This document shows, piece by piece, positions 35,903 to 44,254 of a stretch of 64,000 bases of DNA. A program made the position numbers and the translations under genes. Source of the DNA: JBBRSD01 sp038245725 (GTDB lineage Bacteria; Actinomycetota; Coriobacteriia; Anaerosomatales; JAAXUF01); assembly GCA_038245725.1 (NCBI GenBank), contig JBBRSD010000008.1:83068-147067 (forward strand), given 5' to 3'. The first letter of the stretch is position 1, and the number at the start of each line of letters is the position of its first letter. The notes below the pieces were generated by a model, which saw nothing but the letters and a program-made list of their open reading frames with translations, did not search any database and was not told where the DNA came from.

Positions 35903-36893
35903 GCTGCACCCGCTTCAGTCCAGCGGCGGCCGTCGTGTTGCCGGGATCGATCAGCAGGACCTTCTGGTAGATCGCTGCGGCCTTCGAGGGCTTCTTCAGC
36001 TTCTCGTAGAGCCGGGCCGTCAGCAGCAGCGCATCAACCGACTGCGGATCCAGCGCGACGGCGACGCGCGCTTGCGCGAGCGCGGCACTTGCGTCGGTGG
36101 ACGCAAGCTTGTTTGCGTTTGCGAGCCGATCCGTCGACGACCCGAGCTTCTCGAGCGCTTGCCTCGGCTCGTCTTTGTAAGGCGCCGAGTCCGACGAGGT
36201 TCGGAAGTGCTCCGCGGCCCCGGCGATGTCACCGTCAGCAAGCAGAAGAACGCCGTAGGCGTAGTTGGCCTCGGGCATCTTTGGGTCGAACTGCAATGTG
36301 TACTCGAGCGTTTCCCGATACGCGTCCGGCACCCCAAGGTGCTGATAGCACACCGCCAGCGCATAGGACGTATCCGAGGCGTCCTGCTTCAGTCTGAGGG
36401 CGCTTTTGAGGAAGCCGGCCGCGCCCGCGTAGTCCTTCTGTTCCATCCGCGCGACGCCCGTGTAGTAGTAGGCGACCTCGAGCGGGCTGTTCGCTGCGCT
36501 CGCCGGAGTCTTGGCCTCGGTGAGAGCGATCACCTGACGGAAGTACTTCTCGCCGTTCTTCCAGTCCTTCTGCTTCATGTACTCGAAGCCGATCCCGCCA
36601 AGCGCCGGGACGAATTCCTTGTTGAGCTTCAGGATCTCCTGATACTGCTGGACGGCTTCGCCATCACGGCCAGCGACCGCGAGCGCCTGAGCCAGCCGCA
36701 TGCGGGTGTCGATGTCGCTCGGCTTCTGCTTGAGCTTCTGCTTGAAGCCCTCGATTTCGCGCGATGCCGGAGACGCGTTGCGCTGGTCGTTGCTATTCGT
36801 CCAGGCCGCGTAGCCAAGATAAGCACCGACAGCGATGATCGCGATGATCACAATCGTAATGGCCGCGTCGAGCGGCCGTACCCGCTTCAACAC
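35892..36893 (-). CDS. Membrane-anchored TPR protein
   Basis: 333 aa. One N-terminal helix (about 8-30) and about seven tetratricopeptide repeats (for example VQQYQEILKLNKEFVPALGG and ALRLKQDASDTSYALAVCYQ). GTG start with GGGAG at 7 bases. Translationally coupled to the NHL gene. It probably assembles or holds an envelope complex; no specific partner is visible. Confidence 0.82.
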   Translation of the reverse strand: MLKRVRPLDAAITIVIIAIIAVGAYLGYAAWTNSNDQRNASPASREIEGFKQKLKQKPSDIDTRMRLAQALAVAGRDGEAVQQYQEILKLNKEFVPALGGIGFEYMKQKDWKNGEKYFRQVIALTEAKTPASAANSPLEVAYYYTGVARMEQKDYAGAAGFLKSALRLKQDASDTSYALAVCYQHLGVPDAYRETLEYTLQFDPKMPEANYAYGVLLLADGDIAGAAEHFRTSSDSAPYKDEPRQALEKLGSSTDRLANANKLASTDASAALAQARVAVALDPQSVDALLLTARLYEKLKKPSKAAAIYQKVLLIDPGNTTAAAGLKRVQHGS

Positions 36894-37010
36894 GCGAGTT
36901 CTCCCTTATTCCAGCGCCGAGGCCTGCCGGGGCCGTCTTCGGCGCTCGTGGATTCCTTTCGAGCCTACGGACAGCGCAACTTTGTGTCAAACGTTACGTT
37001 CTTCCGGGCG

Positions 37011-38219
37011 TCAGCGTCCGTGTTCGGAGCGCGTGAGCTCCTCGCCGAGAACAGCGAGCGCTTCGAGAGCCATGTCGACATCACTCTCCGTGACGCCGAA
37101 ACCGACGCTCAGGCGCAGGGCGCCACACTCGATCGTGCCGAGCACCCGATGTGCCCACGGGGCGCAGTGCAGCCCGGAGCGCACCGCGATGCCGTACCTG
37201 CGATCGAGCGCGAATGCGAGCCGGTCGGCCGGGACATGCTCGTGCACGATCGAGACGACCGGAACGCGCGGCTCGTCGGCTGCGGGTCCGAGAACCCGGA
37301 AGCCCTGGATGCCCGCCAGCCCGCCGAGCAACCGCCGCGTGAGCGCCGTCTCGCGCGCTCGCTGCGTCTCGCCGTGATCGCGGATCCACCGCGCCGCGGC
37401 GCCCAGCCCGATCACTCCGGGCACATTCGGCGTGCCGGCCTCGTAGCGGTCCGGCCGCCCGCGCGGGCCTATGGGGTCCTCGCTCTCGCCCCCACCGGTG
37501 CCGCCCATGACGAGTTCGGCGGGCTCGCACTGGGGAGAGAGGTAGAGCACGCCCACGCCCTGCGGACCGAGCAGCCCTTTGTGCCCGGCGCACGCCCAAG
37601 CGTCCACGCCAAGCGTAGCGAGATCGACATCGAGGTGCCCTCCGGCCTGCGCGCCGTCGACGATCATGAGCGCGCCGCGATCGTGAGCGATGTCTGCGAG
37701 ATCGGCCACCGGCTGGATCGCGCCGGTCACGTTGCCGGCGTGCTGGCAGACGACCGCCCGAGTGGGAGCTGCGGCGACAAGCGCCTCGACCGAGTGCAGG
37801 TCGACGCAGCCGGCGTCGTCCGCCTCGGCGAGCACGACCTCGACGCCTCGCGACGCGAGTACGTTGAGCGGGCGGGCGACCGCGTTGTGCTCGACGGGAC
37901 CCACGACGACTCGGTCGCCCGGCGAGAGCAGTCCGAACAGCACGAGGTTGATCGCCTGGGTGCACCCCGGCTGGAACAGCAGGTTCTTCGCGTCTGCCAC
38001 GCCGAGAAGTGCCGCAATATCATGCCGCGCACCGTGCATGGCGCGCGCGGTGTCGATCGCGAGCCGGTAGGCGCCGCGGCCGGGGTTGCCGCCGAGTTCC
38101 GTGAGCGCGCGCTCCATCGCCTCCACCACCTCGGGCGGCTTGGGCCACGAGGTCGCAGCGTGGTCGAGGTAGATCGTGCGCTGCGGCGCCGCGGGCGCGG
38201 TGTTCTCGGCGGGGGTCAT
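37011..38219 (-). CDS. Class V aminotransferase, cysteine desulfurase family
   Basis: 402 aa PLP enzyme: YLDHAATSWPKPPEV at the N-terminus, CQHAGNVTGAIQPV, VDGAQAGGHLDVDL, PLP Lys in ACAGHKGLLGPQGVG and catalytic Cys in RSGLHCAPWAHR. It resembles the desulfurases found in selenium/molybdenum enzyme clusters (EF2568 type) more than housekeeping IscS (inference). Three bases after mogA and last in the cofactor operon, so it may feed sulfur for cofactor sulfuration by FdhD, or selenium. Confidence 0.88.
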   Translation of the reverse strand: MTPAENTAPAAPQRTIYLDHAATSWPKPPEVVEAMERALTELGGNPGRGAYRLAIDTARAMHGARHDIAALLGVADAKNLLFQPGCTQAINLVLFGLLSPGDRVVVGPVEHNAVARPLNVLASRGVEVVLAEADDAGCVDLHSVEALVAAAPTRAVVCQHAGNVTGAIQPVADLADIAHDRGALMIVDGAQAGGHLDVDLATLGVDAWACAGHKGLLGPQGVGVLYLSPQCEPAELVMGGTGGGESEDPIGPRGRPDRYEAGTPNVPGVIGLGAAARWIRDHGETQRARETALTRRLLGGLAGIQGFRVLGPAADEPRVPVVSIVHEHVPADRLAFALDRRYGIAVRSGLHCAPWAHRVLGTIECGALRLSVGFGVTESDVDMALEALAVLGEELTRSEHGR

Positions 38220-38222
38220 CTG

Positions 38223-38696
38223 CTAGTGGCCTCCGCCGTGCATCATGTCGACGGCATGCTCGAACTGGTCGGCGACGAAGCCGAAGCATTCGCGCGCGGC
38301 TTTCTCGGAGCCGGGCAGATTGATGACGAGCGTGGTGCCGAGCATCGCCGCGGTGCCGCGCGAGAGCATTGCGCGTCCTGTGACCTTGAGCGACTCGGCG
38401 CGGATGTGCTCGGCGATGCCGGGAACGACGCGGTGGCACACGGCGAGCGTTGCCTCAGGGGTGACGTCGCGCGGCCCCACTCCGGTGCCCCCACACGTGA
38501 GCACGATGTCGGCGCCGGCCTCCGCCATCGTGATGATCGAGGCCTGGATCGCCGTGGAATCGTCGGTACAGACCTCGTAGACGGCAACGCGCCAGCCGCG
38601 ATTGCTGATGAGTGCCGATAGCGCGCGCCCGGCGGTGTCTTCAGCCTCGCCGCGCGTGTCCGAGCAGGTCAGCACACCGATGTTGAGCTCAGCCAT
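38223..38696 (-). CDS. mogA: Molybdopterin adenylyltransferase (MogA/MoaB family)
   Basis: Adenylates molybdopterin before metal insertion by MoeA. 157 aa: NIGVLTCSDTRGEAEDTAG, VLTCGGTGVGPRDVTPEAT and INLPGSEKAARECFG are the family blocks. SD GGAGGAGG; it overlaps the MOSC gene by 8 bases. MogA and MoaB types cannot be told apart safely by eye. Confidence 0.93.
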   Translation of the reverse strand: MAELNIGVLTCSDTRGEAEDTAGRALSALISNRGWRVAVYEVCTDDSTAIQASIITMAEAGADIVLTCGGTGVGPRDVTPEATLAVCHRVVPGIAEHIRAESLKVTGRAMLSRGTAAMLGTTLVINLPGSEKAARECFGFVADQFEHAVDMMHGGGH

Positions 38697-39264
38697 CGGT
38701 GCCCTCCTCCTTCTCCGCCTTGCGGCACTCGTTCGCGGCACGCACCGATTCGGACTCGGCGAGCGACTCCTCGGGCGAGCGCGTGCACGTGCCGTCGCCC
38801 AGCGACGCGACCGCTACCGTGTCGCCGACCGCGACGTCGCCGGCCTTCCGCACGACCGCGAACACGCCTTCGCGCGGCATCACGCAATCGCCTGCCTGGT
38901 AGAAGATCGCGCACTTGGTATGGCAGACCTTGCCGATCTGCGATACCTCGAGGACCACATCGTCGCCCACATGCACGATCGAACCGACAGGTAGCGTCAT
39001 GACGTCGAGGCCCTGCGTGGTGATGTTCTCGGCGAAGTCGCCAGGACCGACATCGAGACCCTTGGCGCACATCGAATCGATCGATTCCTGCGCCAGCAGC
39101 GAGACCTGGCGATGCCAGTCGCCCGCGTGCGCGTCGCCCTCAAACCCACGGTCGAGCACGAGCGTTCCGCGCTCGAATCGCTGCTTGCGCACCGTCTTCT
39201 TCTCGGAGAGGTTCACCGAGACGACCCTGCCGGTGCGGCCGGTGGACCCCGCTTCCTCGTTCAT
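38689..39264 (-). CDS. MOSC-domain protein
   Basis: 191 aa. MOSC beta-barrel with LDRGFEGDAHAGDWHRQVSL and FAENITTQGLDV, and a CHTKCAIFYQAGDC segment after it. MOSC domains occur in Moco sulfurases and YiiM-like proteins and bind cofactor or sulfur; a conserved Cys carries sulfur in some. Overlaps moaC by 4 bases. The acidic C-terminal tail is extra. Confidence 0.88.
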   Translation of the reverse strand: MNEEAGSTGRTGRVVSVNLSEKKTVRKQRFERGTLVLDRGFEGDAHAGDWHRQVSLLAQESIDSMCAKGLDVGPGDFAENITTQGLDVMTLPVGSIVHVGDDVVLEVSQIGKVCHTKCAIFYQAGDCVMPREGVFAVVRKAGDVAVGDTVAVASLGDGTCTRSPEESLAESESVRAANECRKAEKEEGTDG

Positions 39265-39755
39265 CGCTGCTCCTCTCGCGTCCAGGTTCCGGAGTTCCCG
39301 CCCTCTTTGGAGAGCAGCTTGATGTCGCCAAGAACCATACCGCGGTCGACCGCTTTGCACATGTCGTAGACGACGAGCGCGGCGACCGACGCGGCCGTGA
39401 GCGCTTCCATCTCGACGCCGGTCTTGCCGTCGGTCTCGGCGGTGGCGGTGATTCGCACGCCGGGCGCGTCGCCGTACACCGGCTCAAGCTCGACGGCCAC
39501 GTGCGTGAGCGAGAGCGGGTGGCATAGCGGGATGAGCTCACTCGCGCGCTTGGCGGCCATGATGCCGCCGATGCGTGCCGCCGCGAACACGTCGCCCTTG
39601 GGCGCGGCGCCCTCGGCGATCATCGCGAGCGTCGTCGGCTTCATCGAAACGAAACCGCCCGCCGCCGCACGCCGGTGTGTGACCGGCTTGGCCGCGACGT
39701 CGACCATGCGCGCGTGACCAGCCTCGTCGAGATGCGTGAGTCGCTCGTCGGACAT
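39261..39755 (-). CDS. moaC: Cyclic pyranopterin monophosphate synthase MoaC
   Basis: Second half of the first step in Moco synthesis, acting on the MoaA product to give cPMP. 164 aa with MVDVAAKPVTHRRAAAGG, LIPLCHPLSLTHV, TDGKTGVEMEALTAASVAAL and the catalytic-loop KLLSKEGGNSG. Two bases after moaA. Confidence 0.96.
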   Translation of the reverse strand: MSDERLTHLDEAGHARMVDVAAKPVTHRRAAAGGFVSMKPTTLAMIAEGAAPKGDVFAAARIGGIMAAKRASELIPLCHPLSLTHVAVELEPVYGDAPGVRITATAETDGKTGVEMEALTAASVAALVVYDMCKAVDRGMVLGDIKLLSKEGGNSGTWTREEQR

Positions 39756-39757
39756 GA

Positions 39758-40786
39758 TCAGCCTCCGATCTGTGACATGTGGCGGTCCGTGCCGATCTTC
39801 TCGGCGTGGCCCTCGGGCTTGATGCGCAGTGCGAGTTCCACGAGCGCGCGGACATCGTCGTCGGTGCCGCCACGCAGGGCGCTGCGGACATCGAGCTCCT
39901 CATCGCTGAAGAGGCAGGGTCGCAGGCGACCGTCCGCGGTCAGACGCAGGCGGTTGCACTCCGCGCAGAAGTGGTGCGAGAGCGGCGAGATGACGCCCAC
40001 CGTGCCCTGTGCGCCCGCGAACCGGTAGTAGCGCGCTGGCCCCCATCCGCCGGGTGCATCGTCCTTGCCGACCGGCTCGAGCTCGCCGAGACCCGCCGAG
40101 ACACCCTTGGCTGAGAGCAGCTCGATGATCTCCTCGCTCGGGATGATGTCGTCGCGCGTCCAGCCGGTGCCGTGCTCGGAGCTGCAACCCCCGCCCTCTT
40201 CGGCTTCGCCGACCGGCATGTACTCGATGAAGCGCACGTGCAGCGGGCGGTCGAGCGTCATCTTCGCGAAGCCGAGCAGGTCCTGCTCAAGCGAGCGCAC
40301 GACGACGACGTTGAGCTTGACCGGCCCGAAGCCGGCCTCGAATGCGGCGTCGAGCCCGGCGAGCGCGTCCTCGAGCCGGCCGCCTCGCGTGATTCGGGCG
40401 TAGGCCTCGGGATCGAGCGAGTCGAGGCTGATGTTGACGCGCTCGAGGCCCGCGTCACGGAGCTCGCTGGCGAAGCGCGGCAAGAGCGTCGCGTTCGTGG
40501 TGAGAGCAAGGCTTTCGACGCCGTCGATCTCGCTCAGCCGACGGACGAAGTCGGGCACGCCGCGGCGAACGAGCGGCTCGCCGCCGGTCAGCCGGACCTT
40601 GCGAATGCCTTCGCTCACCGCGATGCGGGTGAAACGCAGGATCTCATCGTAGGAAAGGATCTCGGACCGGTCCTTCCACGTCACACCCTCCTCGGGCATG
40701 CAGTAGACGCAGCGCAGGTTGCAGCGGTCGGTGAGCGATATCCGCAGGTAGTCGATGCGGCGACCGTGGGAGTCCGTGCCGTGCAT
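39758..40786 (-). CDS. moaA: GTP 3',8-cyclase MoaA (radical SAM)
   Basis: Converts GTP to 3',8-cyclo-H2GTP. 342 aa. Radical SAM CNLRCVYC near residue 22-29 binds one 4Fe-4S cluster; C-terminal CAECNRLRLTADGRLRPC holds the second. LTGGEPLVR fits the SAM site, and the chain ends in the functionally important GG. ATGA overlap with mobB. An insertion EAEEGGGCSSEHGTG lies before the second half. Confidence 0.97.
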   Translation of the reverse strand: MHGTDSHGRRIDYLRISLTDRCNLRCVYCMPEEGVTWKDRSEILSYDEILRFTRIAVSEGIRKVRLTGGEPLVRRGVPDFVRRLSEIDGVESLALTTNATLLPRFASELRDAGLERVNISLDSLDPEAYARITRGGRLEDALAGLDAAFEAGFGPVKLNVVVVRSLEQDLLGFAKMTLDRPLHVRFIEYMPVGEAEEGGGCSSEHGTGWTRDDIIPSEEIIELLSAKGVSAGLGELEPVGKDDAPGGWGPARYYRFAGAQGTVGVISPLSHHFCAECNRLRLTADGRLRPCLFSDEELDVRSALRGGTDDDVRALVELALRIKPEGHAEKIGTDRHMSQIGG

Positions 40787-41328
40787 CAGGCGTCGCCTCC
40801 GCCGAGGAATCGCGCGCCGATGAGGTCCGCCACGCCCGCATAGCCGTCGTCGAGGTCGAACACGGGAACGCCCGCGGCTGCCGTCTGCTCGGCGAGCTCG
40901 GCGTTGTCGGTGACGAGCGCGAGCATCTCGGCCGGCTCGCACACGAGGGTCTGCGAGCGCTCGCGCCGGCTGATCTCGATGCGGTTGCGGCCTTCGCGCT
41001 TGTAGCCTTCGGTGATGAGTATGTCGGCACCGGCGCCGTGGGCGATCTGGGCGATGTCATCCAGCGGCATCTCCTGCTCCACGTCGTGGATGAGCGCGAA
41101 CTTCTCGGGAGAAGAGACCATCGTCACTGCGGCACCCGCCCGCGCGTGGCGGTACGAGTCCTTGCCGGGGACGTCGATGTCGTAGTCGTGGATGTGGTGC
41201 TTGACGGTCGCGACGCGCACGCCACGCTCCGCCAGCTCGCGGATCAGCTTCTCGAGGAAGGTGGTCTTGCCGGAGTCGCCCTTCCCCACTACCGAGACGA
41301 TCGGCACCGTGTTCGGTGCTGGCGTCAT
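40786..41328 (-). CDS. mobB: Molybdopterin-guanine dinucleotide biosynthesis adapter MobB
   Basis: 180 aa GTP-binding partner of MobA. Walker A VVGKGDSGKTTFLEKLI, VATVKHHIHDYDIDVPGKDS (His-rich region usual in MobB) and ADILITEGYKREGRNRIEI. bis-MGD is the form needed by FdhA. Overlaps moaA. Confidence 0.94.
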   Translation of the reverse strand: MTPAPNTVPIVSVVGKGDSGKTTFLEKLIRELAERGVRVATVKHHIHDYDIDVPGKDSYRHARAGAAVTMVSSPEKFALIHDVEQEMPLDDIAQIAHGAGADILITEGYKREGRNRIEISRRERSQTLVCEPAEMLALVTDNAELAEQTAAAGVPVFDLDDGYAGVADLIGARFLGGGDA

Positions 41329-41354
41329 GCTTACCCCTAACTGGTCGAGGCCGC

Positions 41355-41573
41355 TTAGAAGCAGCCGAGGTCGCAGTTGTGTACTCGGATACCAGCCAGG
41401 TCTGCCGCCGCGCCCGCGACCTTGTACGGAACGCCCGCGTCTTCGGCGAACTTGCGCAAGACCGGACAGGTGACCTTGCCGTCCACGGCTTTGGCCGCGA
41501 TGGCGGCCTTCATCTCGTCGGTGACCTGCGCCGTCCAGCGCGGATCGAGTTCCTTGGGTGCCTTGTCGCTCAT
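41355..41573 (-). CDS. Small Cys protein ending in a CDLGCF motif
   Basis: 72 aa, acidic/Ala-rich helical N-terminus, then TCPVLRKFAEDAGVPY, which resembles a short helix-turn-helix (VPYKVAGAAADLAGI), and the end HNCDLGCF. Three Cys in all. ATGA overlap with moeA and SD GGAGGAGG show it is a real operon member. Short proteins ending CxLGCF accompany Mo-cofactor genes in other anaerobes (from memory), but no function is known to me. A small regulator or a metal/sulfur carrier are both possible. Confidence 0.8.
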   Translation of the reverse strand: MSDKAPKELDPRWTAQVTDEMKAAIAAKAVDGKVTCPVLRKFAEDAGVPYKVAGAAADLAGIRVHNCDLGCF

Positions 41574-42829
41574 GGTGTGCCCTCCTCCATATCGAGCCGG
41601 ACGCAGTCGACCTGCGTTCCGGCGGTAAAGACGCCGTCGCCTTCGGGAAGTACGACGAAGCAGTTGCCGCGATGTGCCGCCGTCAGCAACGCGGATGATT
41701 GGCTGCCCGAGAGTGACGCGACGAAGCCGTCGCCAGCGGGATCGTGCTCCACGCGTCCGCGAAGGTAGTAGCGCCGGTCCTGCTTCTTCTTCACGTCGTG
41801 GGAGAGCCGTGCGACGGTCACCGGCCGCGCCAGCGCCGAGAAGCCCTGCATGACGCGGAGCGCAGGGCGCACGAAGATCTCGAAGCCGACGTAGGTGCTC
41901 GTGGGGTTGCCTGGCAGACCGAAGAACGGCACGCCGTGAATGGTGCCGAGCGTCTGCGGGTTGCCGGGACGCATCTTCACCTTGCAAAACGTGAGCTCGC
42001 CCATCTCCTCGAGCACCGGCTTCACGAAGTCGAAGTCACCTACCGAGACGCCACCGCTCGTGAGGATGAAGTCGGTCTGGCTCGCGGCGAGCGCGAAGGC
42101 CGCTCGGGTGGCGTCCATGTCGTCGGCGACGGTGGGGTAGCGCACGGGGATGGCGCCGGCCGCAAGTACCTGCGCGGCGATCGAGTAGCTGTTGGAGTTG
42201 CGGATCTTGCCGGGGCCGGGCTTCTCGGCGACCTCGACGAGTTCGCTGCCGGTGGAGAGGACGGCTACGCGCGGCCGGCGGTAGACGCTCACGGTGTCGT
42301 GCCCGGTCGAGGCGAGCAGCCCGATCGCTGCCGGCCCGATCACGTCGCCGGCGGTCAGCACGACATCGCCTGCGCGCACCTCTTCCCCGCGGCAGCGGAT
42401 ATGCTCGCCGAAGCGCGGCTCGATCTCGAACGCAACGCGCGAGCCGATGCCGCCATCGCCCGACACCGTATGCGTGCGCTCGACCATAACGACGCTGTCG
42501 GCGCCCGCGGGCACGGCCGCGCCGGTCATGATGCGCGCGGCCTGGCCGGGACCGACGTCGATGCCGGCCACATCGTCGCCGGCGGCGATGTGCGCCATCA
42601 CGTCGAGCTCGACGGGAGAGGTCTCGCTCGCGCCCGCCAGGTCGGCGGCGCGCATGGCGAAGCCGTCCATCGCCGAGTTGTCGAAGGGCGCGACGTCGAT
42701 GTCGCTGACCGCATCCACTGCAAGCACGCGGTGAAGCGCGTCGAGCAGCGAGACGCGCTCGGCCGGAAGCGGTGCGACGAACCCGAGCACGAGTTCGAAC
42801 GCTTGCTCGACGGTCATCGTTTCAGGCAT
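41570..42829 (-). CDS. moeA: Molybdopterin molybdenumtransferase MoeA
   Basis: Inserts Mo (or W) into adenylated molybdopterin. 419 aa. N-terminal VSLLDALHRVLAVDAVS, DNSAMDGFAMRAADL, the metal-site TGAAVPAGADSVVMVE, and the MogA-like domain with TSGGVSVGDFDFV and FGLPGNPTSTYVGFE. Three bases after mobA-fdhD; translationally coupled to the small Cys protein. Confidence 0.96.
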   Translation of the reverse strand: MPETMTVEQAFELVLGFVAPLPAERVSLLDALHRVLAVDAVSDIDVAPFDNSAMDGFAMRAADLAGASETSPVELDVMAHIAAGDDVAGIDVGPGQAARIMTGAAVPAGADSVVMVERTHTVSGDGGIGSRVAFEIEPRFGEHIRCRGEEVRAGDVVLTAGDVIGPAAIGLLASTGHDTVSVYRRPRVAVLSTGSELVEVAEKPGPGKIRNSNSYSIAAQVLAAGAIPVRYPTVADDMDATRAAFALAASQTDFILTSGGVSVGDFDFVKPVLEEMGELTFCKVKMRPGNPQTLGTIHGVPFFGLPGNPTSTYVGFEIFVRPALRVMQGFSALARPVTVARLSHDVKKKQDRRYYLRGRVEHDPAGDGFVASLSGSQSSALLTAAHRGNCFVVLPEGDGVFTAGTQVDCVRLDMEEGTP

Positions 42830-42832
42830 GGT

Positions 42833-44254
42833 TCACGCCTCCTCGCCCGAGGCGACGACGCGCTCGGGGGATGTGTAGACGGTCAGCTTGCCGCCGCGAG
42901 CGTAGCCCACGAGCGTGATGTGCAGTTCGTCGGCGATGTCGGCGGCCAGATCGGTCACGGCGCTGCGAGAGACCGCGATCGGCACTCGCGACTTGGCGGC
43001 CTTCACCGTCATCTCGTAGGACAGGCGGCCGGTTGAGAGCAGGATTGCGTCGCCCGTCGGGATGGTGTCGAGCCACGCCCGGCCGAGCACCTTGTCGAGC
43101 GCGTTGTGCCGCCCAACGTCCTCGCGCACAATCTCGAGCTTACCCGCTCGGCCCAGCCCACAAGCGTGCATGCCTCCGCTGTCGCGGTACATCCCCGCGC
43201 GTCGCGCCATCTCGCCGATGAGATCGTAGAGTTCGTCGGCGCTGACGCGCAGGTCCGAGTCGACCGGCGCCAAGCCGCGCGCGTGTCCCACACTTGCGAA
43301 CGTCATCCCGCGACCGCATCCGCTCGTCAGGTAGCGCTTGCGCTCCGCGAGGTCGGCCGGGACCTCCTCGGCAGATGAGACGTAGACGAGGCCGCGCTTC
43401 GCGTCCACGTCGATCGAGGAGAGCTTCTCGCGGTCCGTGAGCAGGCCCTCGGAGAGCAGGAAGCCCGCGGCCATGTCCTCGAGGTCGCTGGGCGTGGCCT
43501 GGGTGGTCGCGATCTCGCGGTCGTTGAGGTAGATGGTGACCGGCGTTTCTCGGGGCATCGCCCGCGTCGAACGACGGTTCGTGACCTCCATGACCTCGAG
43601 CTTCACGCCGCCACGGACGCGGCGCGGCTCTTCCGAGACGATCTCGCGCGCGTCGAGCAGGTCGGCGGGCGTGTTCACGTTGATGAGCGAGCGCAAGTCG
43701 GGATCGACCGCACGCAATGCGTCGGCGGGTACCTCGACGGTCTTCACGTGCGCGAAGATAGCGACGAGACGGCGGCGCCCGGTGGCAAGGACCTCGCGCG
43801 CAACCGGCAGGCACGCCTCGACGCGGTAGAGTGCGAGCAGCGGCTCGAGGCCCTTCTCGGTGATGGGGACGACCGCGTCGGCACCTTCGCGCAGGTCCCA
43901 GAGCGCTCTGACGACCTCCGGCGTGAGATGCGGGATGTCGGCGGCGACGGCGAGTATCCACTCTGAGGTCGCCTCAGCCAGAGCAGTGGCAAGGCCGCCG
44001 AGCGGGCCCTGGTACTCGACCTCGTCGCGCACGACGCGCACGTCTGCGGGCAGCTTCAAGGCGACAAGTGCTTCGGGACGGTTCGTCACGACGAGCGTGT
44101 GCTCGCACACCTCACCCACAGCATCGATCACCCGTGAGATGAGCGCCCTGCCGTCGACATCGAGCAGCGTCTTGTCGACACCCATGCGCAAGGAACGGCC
44201 ACCAGCCAGAACGGCGGCGGTCAGCGCGAGGCGACCTGTGGCGAGCTCAGTCAA
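42833..44254 (-). CDS. mobA-fdhD: MobA-FdhD fusion: Moco guanylyltransferase and formate dehydrogenase sulfurtransferase
   Basis: 473 aa. Residues about 1-205 are MobA (AAVLAGGRSLRMGVDKTLL, YQGPLGGLATAL, AVAADIPHLTPE), which adds GMP to molybdopterin. Residues about 215-473 are FdhD (EVTNRRSTRAMPRETPVTIY, YLTSGCGRGMTF, EDVGRHNALDKVLGRAW, LLSTGRLSYEMTVKAA), which passes sulfur to bis-MGD for formate dehydrogenase. The FdhD part has one Cys in the SGCGRG loop instead of the E. coli CxxC pair. No stop or start signal lies between the parts. Overlaps tupC by 8 bases. Confidence 0.93.
   Translation of the reverse strand: MTELATGRLALTAAVLAGGRSLRMGVDKTLLDVDGRALISRVIDAVGEVCEHTLVVTNRPEALVALKLPADVRVVRDEVEYQGPLGGLATALAEATSEWILAVAADIPHLTPEVVRALWDLREGADAVVPITEKGLEPLLALYRVEACLPVAREVLATGRRRLVAIFAHVKTVEVPADALRAVDPDLRSLINVNTPADLLDAREIVSEEPRRVRGGVKLEVMEVTNRRSTRAMPRETPVTIYLNDREIATTQATPSDLEDMAAGFLLSEGLLTDREKLSSIDVDAKRGLVYVSSAEEVPADLAERKRYLTSGCGRGMTFASVGHARGLAPVDSDLRVSADELYDLIGEMARRAGMYRDSGGMHACGLGRAGKLEIVREDVGRHNALDKVLGRAWLDTIPTGDAILLSTGRLSYEMTVKAAKSRVPIAVSRSAVTDLAADIADELHITLVGYARGGKLTVYTSPERVVASGEEA

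Noticed and set aside
35901..38621. 906-codon plus-strand open frame
   Set aside because: Antisense to the TPR, desulfurase and mogA genes; composition is Arg/Asp/Val-rich nonsense.
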